This document shows positions 61,325 to 64,000 of a DNA stretch of 64,000 nt, one piece after another. Under the pieces are notes generated by a model. That model did no database searches and was not told where the DNA came from. It worked only from the letters and a program-made list of their open reading frames with translations. Each line of letters starts with the position of its first letter. Within the stretch, counting starts at the first letter, position 1. Source of the stretch: an uncultured Phocaeicola sp. Lineage in GTDB: Bacteria > Bacteroidota > Bacteroidia > Bacteroidales > Bacteroidaceae. The translations under genes were made by a program, and so were the position numbers. The stretch spans positions 62,001 through 126,000 of the forward strand of contig CALUET010000013.1 in assembly GCA_944319745.1 (NCBI GenBank), in the 5' to 3' direction.

Positions 61325-62443
61325 ATGGTAACACGACGCAAATTTCTAAGAGAAGTTCTGGCATCTTCCGCCTTGTTGATGGCAGGAAAAGACCTGACAT
61401 CTTTTGCCTATGGCAGAAATAAAAAAAGGAAAAAAGACGAGCTTTCCGACATAACGGCAGAGACTGCTCCGATATGGAAGGGATTTAATCTGACAAACAA
61501 ATTCGATCCGAATCATCAAAGTCCGTTTAACGAACAAGATTTCGAGCTCATCGCCGGATGGGGATTTAACTTTGTGCGAATCCCTCTTTCCTATTGGTGC
61601 TGGAGCAAGGAAGACGACTGGTACTCGGTAGATGAAAACATTTTAAAAGAAATAGACCGGGCCGTTGAATACGGGAAACAATATAATCTGCATGTGAACC
61701 TGAACTTTCACCGGGTTCCTGGTTACTGTATCAATGCTCCAAAAGTACCAACCAACCTGTTCGAGGACGAAGAACCTTTAAAAGCCTGCGCCTTTCATTG
61801 GAAAATATTTGCAGAACGCTATAAAGGCATCCCCAACAGAAACGTAAGTTTCAACCTTATTAATGAAGCTCCTTCGGTAGAAGCCGAGAAATACGACAAG
61901 GTGGCACGAACATTAATCCGAACCATTCGCAATGTAGATCCGAACCGTTTGATCCTTGTCGACGGGAAAGATGTGGGACGCGTACCGCTGATGACTTTGA
62001 CAGACACCGAAAACATTATCCAATGCGGGAGAGGTTATGACCCGATGCTGATATCTCATTTCCGCGCCGAATGGCCGGGTATAAAACAACTGATGGAATT
62101 CCCTGAAGAAAAACTGACGTGGCCCTTGCACACCGACGGAATCAATTACGACAAAGAATACATTCGAAAAGCATCCGTATTGCCGTGGAAAGACTGGGTT
62201 GCCCAGGGAGGGAAAGTACACATCGGCGAAATGGGCTGCCATAACCGGACGCCTCACAAGACAGCGATGGCATGGCTTGAAGATGTTTTTGCGCTGTTCA
62301 ACGAACAAGAGTGGGGATGGTCTTTGTGGAACCTGTACGGTTCTTTCGGCATTCTCGACAGCGGAAGAAAAGACGTAAAGTATGAAAACTGCAAGGGGCA
62401 CCTGTTGGACAGGGAAATGCTGGAACTTTTAAAACGCAGCTGA
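61325..62443 (+). CDS. GH5-family (cellulase-like) glycoside hydrolase with Tat-type signal
   Basis: A 372-residue protein whose N-terminus TRRKFLREVLASSALLMAG matches the twin-arginine export signal. The TIM-barrel of GH5 follows from about residue 45: GFNFVRIPLSYWCWS, NLNFHRVPGYC, FNLINEAP with the acid/base Glu and VHIGEMGCHNRTP with the nucleophile Glu; WGWSLWNLYGSFG is the late Trp block. GH5 covers cellulases, mannanases and exo-glucosidases. A Tat signal suggests it folds in the cytoplasm before export to the periplasm. It lies between a secreted oxidoreductase and a secreted unknown protein, probably one operon. Confidence 0.92.
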   Translation: MVTRRKFLREVLASSALLMAGKDLTSFAYGRNKKRKKDELSDITAETAPIWKGFNLTNKFDPNHQSPFNEQDFELIAGWGFNFVRIPLSYWCWSKEDDWYSVDENILKEIDRAVEYGKQYNLHVNLNFHRVPGYCINAPKVPTNLFEDEEPLKACAFHWKIFAERYKGIPNRNVSFNLINEAPSVEAEKYDKVARTLIRTIRNVDPNRLILVDGKDVGRVPLMTLTDTENIIQCGRGYDPMLISHFRAEWPGIKQLMEFPEEKLTWPLHTDGINYDKEYIRKASVLPWKDWVAQGGKVHIGEMGCHNRTPHKTAMAWLEDVFALFNEQEWGWSLWNLYGSFGILDSGRKDVKYENCKGHLLDREMLELLKRS

Positions 62444-62473
62444 CGCCACAAACGAATAACTTCTAACCGAAAC

Positions 62474-63556
62474 ATGATGAAATACCACACCCGCTTTTTA
62501 CTGATTGTTGGTTTTCTTTTCACCGGAACAAGCTTGTGTTTTGCTCAAAAGAATACGGGCAATCCACCGAAAGAATGGATTGCTCCGCAAAAGAACGGGA
62601 TATGGTTGCAACCGGCTCAATGCGCAAATGCCCAACCTCTTTGGGGATTTTGCGATGGAATTCGCATAGGAATTGCTCCTCTCGACGGGCCGCGGGGATT
62701 AATCCGCATCTATACTCCTTACCTGGGACACGATTCTCTTGAGGTAATGAACTTCATTGCTTTCGAACCCGTTCCCCAAAAAGGAAGCAGAGGATTTTCG
62801 GAACTGGAATGGAGCAAGGCCGACAATGTACAGGGTAAACGCCTGGTCAGCCTCAACAACATTCCGGATAATGAACAGAAAACACCGGATTTCCCCGCAT
62901 GCGGCGTAATATCCGAAGAACACGGCCGGCAGGTCCTGACTGTTTTTTTCTCATGCGAGACTTTCGATAACGGCGCCGACGTATATGTCCGCATCCGGTT
63001 TACAGAAAACAGACCTTATGAATTTGAACTGACTGCCTACGCAAGCCAACAATCTGTTCCTCTCGATTATTTCATACTCACGGCCACAATGGGAAACAAA
63101 GCGCGACTCCGAACATTACATCTGACCGGAGGAAAAGAAAAACATGCCGGCGACTTATGGCCCGAATATCAGGATATTCATTTTACGCCGCACGACTTCA
63201 CGCCATCGTCCGAGATGTTGACAGATGAACACGGCGGCGCATGGTTCATTGCCTCGCCGGATGAAACCGATCCGTCGAAGGCTGTTTATGCAGACGGCAC
63301 GTTCGAAGGCTGGAAATACAAAGGCAAAAAGGCTACTCAGTACTGGTATGTTCCCCAACCGAAGGCAGGGATGAGAGGCGTTGTTAACGGGCGTTACACC
63401 TATTGGGCCAGCCAGTCTCCCATACCCGGCGGAGTAGCTTACGAAAATTTCGAGATAAACGAACCGTTTTATCAAGGACAACGTTTCATATTCGGCATAT
63501 ATCCGGGTACGGCAAACGAGTTTATACAATCCGTTAAACCGGGCAACACAAAGTAA
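62474..63556 (+). CDS. Secreted protein of unknown function (360 aa)
   Basis: I do not recognise a family. The protein has a signal peptide (MMKYHTRFLLIVGFLFTGTSLCFA, then Q) and no membrane anchor. The mature part is rich in Trp, Tyr and Gly and in predicted beta strands (GLIRIYTPYLGHD, YVRIRFTENRPYEFELTAYASQQ, YFILTATMGNKARLRTLHL), suggesting a large beta-sandwich like those of carbohydrate-active enzymes. It begins 31 bases after the GH5 gene and is probably co-transcribed, so a role on the same glycan is likely. A terminator follows. Confidence 0.82.
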   Translation: MMKYHTRFLLIVGFLFTGTSLCFAQKNTGNPPKEWIAPQKNGIWLQPAQCANAQPLWGFCDGIRIGIAPLDGPRGLIRIYTPYLGHDSLEVMNFIAFEPVPQKGSRGFSELEWSKADNVQGKRLVSLNNIPDNEQKTPDFPACGVISEEHGRQVLTVFFSCETFDNGADVYVRIRFTENRPYEFELTAYASQQSVPLDYFILTATMGNKARLRTLHLTGGKEKHAGDLWPEYQDIHFTPHDFTPSSEMLTDEHGGAWFIASPDETDPSKAVYADGTFEGWKYKGKKATQYWYVPQPKAGMRGVVNGRYTYWASQSPIPGGVAYENFEINEPFYQGQRFIFGIYPGTANEFIQSVKPGNTK

Positions 63557-63598
63557 GCCCGACTATCTTTCAGGGAAAACATCATAACAGAAAATAGG

Positions 63599-63637
63599 AC
63601 AGTCCGGCAGGAGTCATACCTCCGCCGGACTGTTTTC
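63599..63637. terminator. Terminator between the unknown secreted protein and the SGNH gene
   Basis: ACAGTCCGGC-AGGAG (63599-63613) pairs with CTCC-GCCGGACTGT (63620-63633) with one bulge and is followed by TTTTCCC. It lies between convergent genes. Confidence 0.85.
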
Positions 63638-63664
63638 CCTCTAAATATCAAGATTTTTATTCGC

Positions 63665-64000
63665 TTATAATGCCTTGTCTATTGCAGGTTTTATCAGGGC
63701 TTCCATCACATCATAACCTTCCGATGTGGGATGCACCCCGTCTTTTGAATAATTGCTGTTCAATGCCCGGTTATCTCCCTGCACCATTTTCTCATAATAA
63801 TCTACATAAGGTATGTGGTTTTCCTTCGCATAAGCCTTGATACGTGCATTCAGGCTTGCTATTTTATCGGCAGCATCGGTAATAGAAGGGTTCCATCCGA
63901 AAGCCGCAGCCGGCAATGTTGATGTCAAAATAACCTTTATTTTATTCGCCTTTGCCAGCTCCACCATCGAAACAATATTGCCGAAAGTATAATCTTCATT
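63665..64000 (-). CDS. SGNH/GDSL-type esterase, C-terminal part (cut by right edge)
   Basis: The last 111 or so residues of a protein whose start lies beyond base 64000; the frame is open to the edge. The closing block KDGVHPTSEGYDVMEALI contains the Asp and His of the SGNH-hydrolase catalytic site (D-x2-H), and KIKVILTSTLPAAAFGWNP is the preceding strand. In glycan-utilisation loci such enzymes remove acetyl groups from sugars. It is convergent with the secreted-protein operon. Confidence 0.88.
   Translation of the reverse strand, partial: NEDYTFGNIVSMVELAKANKIKVILTSTLPAAAFGWNPSITDAADKIASLNARIKAYAKENHIPYVDYYEKMVQGDNRALNSNYSKDGVHPTSEGYDVMEALIKPAIDKAL

Overview
The window is a stretch of Bacteroidota chromosome, most likely order Bacteroidales. 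The evidence is promoters with the Bacteroides-type -7 box TAnnTTTG, including a full TTTG-N20-TACATTTG promoter in front of a tRNA operon. Further support comes from many secreted and lipoprotein glycosidases of families expanded in gut Bacteroidales (GH92, GH130, GH38, GH5, DUF1080), BACON and CotH domains, and gene strings such as pyrE / SRPBCC / argH and uppS-bamA-ompH-ompH-murI. I cannot name the genus from this sequence alone.

Layout. 1-7967: mannose-glycan degradation (a GH92 cut by the left edge, an endonuclease/exonuclease/phosphatase lipoprotein, a GH130 protein, a convergent second GH92, a secreted ADP-ribosylglycohydrolase-fold protein). 8121-12617: a 4.48-kb integrative element in the 3' end of tRNA-Leu(UAA). 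12605-17493 (minus): tRNA-Leu, tRNA-Gly, argH, SRPBCC, pyrE, comF, recX, prmC. 17525-25680 (plus): ribD, DUF6242 lipoprotein, uppS, bamA, two Skp/OmpH chaperones, murI. 25708-29960 (minus): FtsX-like permease, rbfA, O-methyltransferase, pyruvate kinase, aroQ. 30024-37625 (plus): xerD, TPR lipoprotein, CotH lipoprotein, a thioredoxin-fold lipoprotein without CXXC, comM. 37720-51429: metG, then a surface-polysaccharide cluster (flippase, fucosyltransferase-like protein on the minus strand, glycosyltransferases, a CDP-ribitol synthase fused from two domains, a LicD protein) ending in a GH38 enzyme. 51517-63556: YfhO-like membrane protein, mtnN and luxS, DUF1080 protein, rpsO, typA, a U32 protein, then a secreted Gfo/Idh / GH5 / unknown-protein trio. 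An SGNH hydrolase runs off the right edge.

The most interesting part is the small element at 8121-12617. It is bounded by a 15-bp repeat of the tRNA-Leu 3' end. Inside each end lies an identical 26-bp repeat made of two tandem TTTGGCTACCC units, which look like integrase arm sites. It encodes a tyrosine integrase, an excisionase-type HTH protein, a replication protein resembling filamentous-phage gene II/X proteins, and two proteins I do not recognise. The replication gene is flanked by near-identical 44-bp repeats carrying nested palindromes. The element appears to bring its own terminator for the tRNA-Leu gene, while the displaced original terminator sits just outside the left end. No relaxase, Zot or coat gene is visible, so it resembles a replicating integrative plasmid or a phage satellite rather than a complete phage or conjugative element.

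A second point of interest is the polysaccharide cluster, where a CDP-ribitol synthase and a LicD/fukutin-type transferase lie side by side. This suggests ribitol-phosphate decoration of a surface glycan in a Gram-negative anaerobe.
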